A stretch of DNA of 64,000 nt from Rapana venosa (Eukaryota; Mollusca; Gastropoda; Neogastropoda; Muricidae): the NCBI GenBank assembly GCA_028751875.1, contig CM054153.1:27163552-27227551 (forward strand), in the 5' to 3' direction. Below the pieces are notes generated by a model. It worked only from the letters and a program-made list of their open reading frames with translations, was not told the DNA's origin and did no database searches. This document shows positions 63,961-64,000 of the stretch, piece by piece. Position 1 is the stretch's first letter. Every line of letters starts with the position of its first letter. The position numbers were made by a program, and so were the translations under genes.

Positions 63961-64000
63961 TTAAAGTGTAATATTCAGTATTATTTTGTCTGAAACCAGG

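Overview
This window is animal nuclear DNA: dense GT/CT/GACA microsatellites, many short interspersed elements (SINEs), and one split gene with GT-AG introns running along the + strand from base 1 to base 62,164. The gene is the invertebrate orthologue of DMXL1/DMXL2 (DmX-like, rabconnectin-3 alpha), the large scaffold subunit of the RAVE-like factor that assembles V-ATPase. I support 35 exons, and their phases close at every junction: 5,664 nt, exactly 1,888 codons with no stop. Both ends lie outside the window. The missing parts are the N-terminal WD40 half upstream and the last WD40 blade(s) plus 3' UTR downstream. The protein type and repeat style (a GGTGGCGCTG...GGGGAGAGCAGCCCGAATTTCAC SINE that I remember from molluscs, other SINEs with tRNA heads) suggest a mollusc, most likely a marine gastropod. 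That is inference.

Layout. Bases 1-12,100: exons 1-11, the Rav1p_C-type alpha-helical region. Bases 11,790-13,819: exons 11-13, an acidic and variable linker that includes a 48-nt exon. Bases 14,550-33,925: exons 14-26, the conserved middle and C-terminal helical part. Bases 33,926-51,119: one 17.2-kb intron. Bases 51,120-58,652: exons 27-30, a Pro/Thr/Ser-rich linker with a 21-nt microexon and an 84-nt symmetric exon. Bases 58,592-62,164: exons 30-35, the C-terminal WD40 propeller. No second confident gene was found on either strand; a few orphan open frames are flagged.

Repeats. About 40 SINE copies lie between 0.7 and 43.3 kb. They fall into a tRNA-headed family A with two tails, a type C family sharing part of A's core, and a chimeric family that joins a tRNA-like A-box head to a 5S rRNA-like internal promoter. 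From 43.3 to 62.2 kb I see none. At 62,910-63,960 there is a short non-autonomous piggyBac-like element flanked by TTAA on both sides.

Most unusual. The 3' splice site of exon 19 sits in the last unit of a 12-copy, exactly 71-bp tandem array (22,466-23,317). Each unit carries a complete copy of the acceptor and the first coding bases, and the array has a 213-bp higher-order period. Use of any upstream copy puts a TGA at the next unit, so the gene carries eleven decoy acceptors. Several other acceptors consist of long (TG)n runs placed directly against the AG. All calls were made by reading the sequence; no search or alignment program was run.
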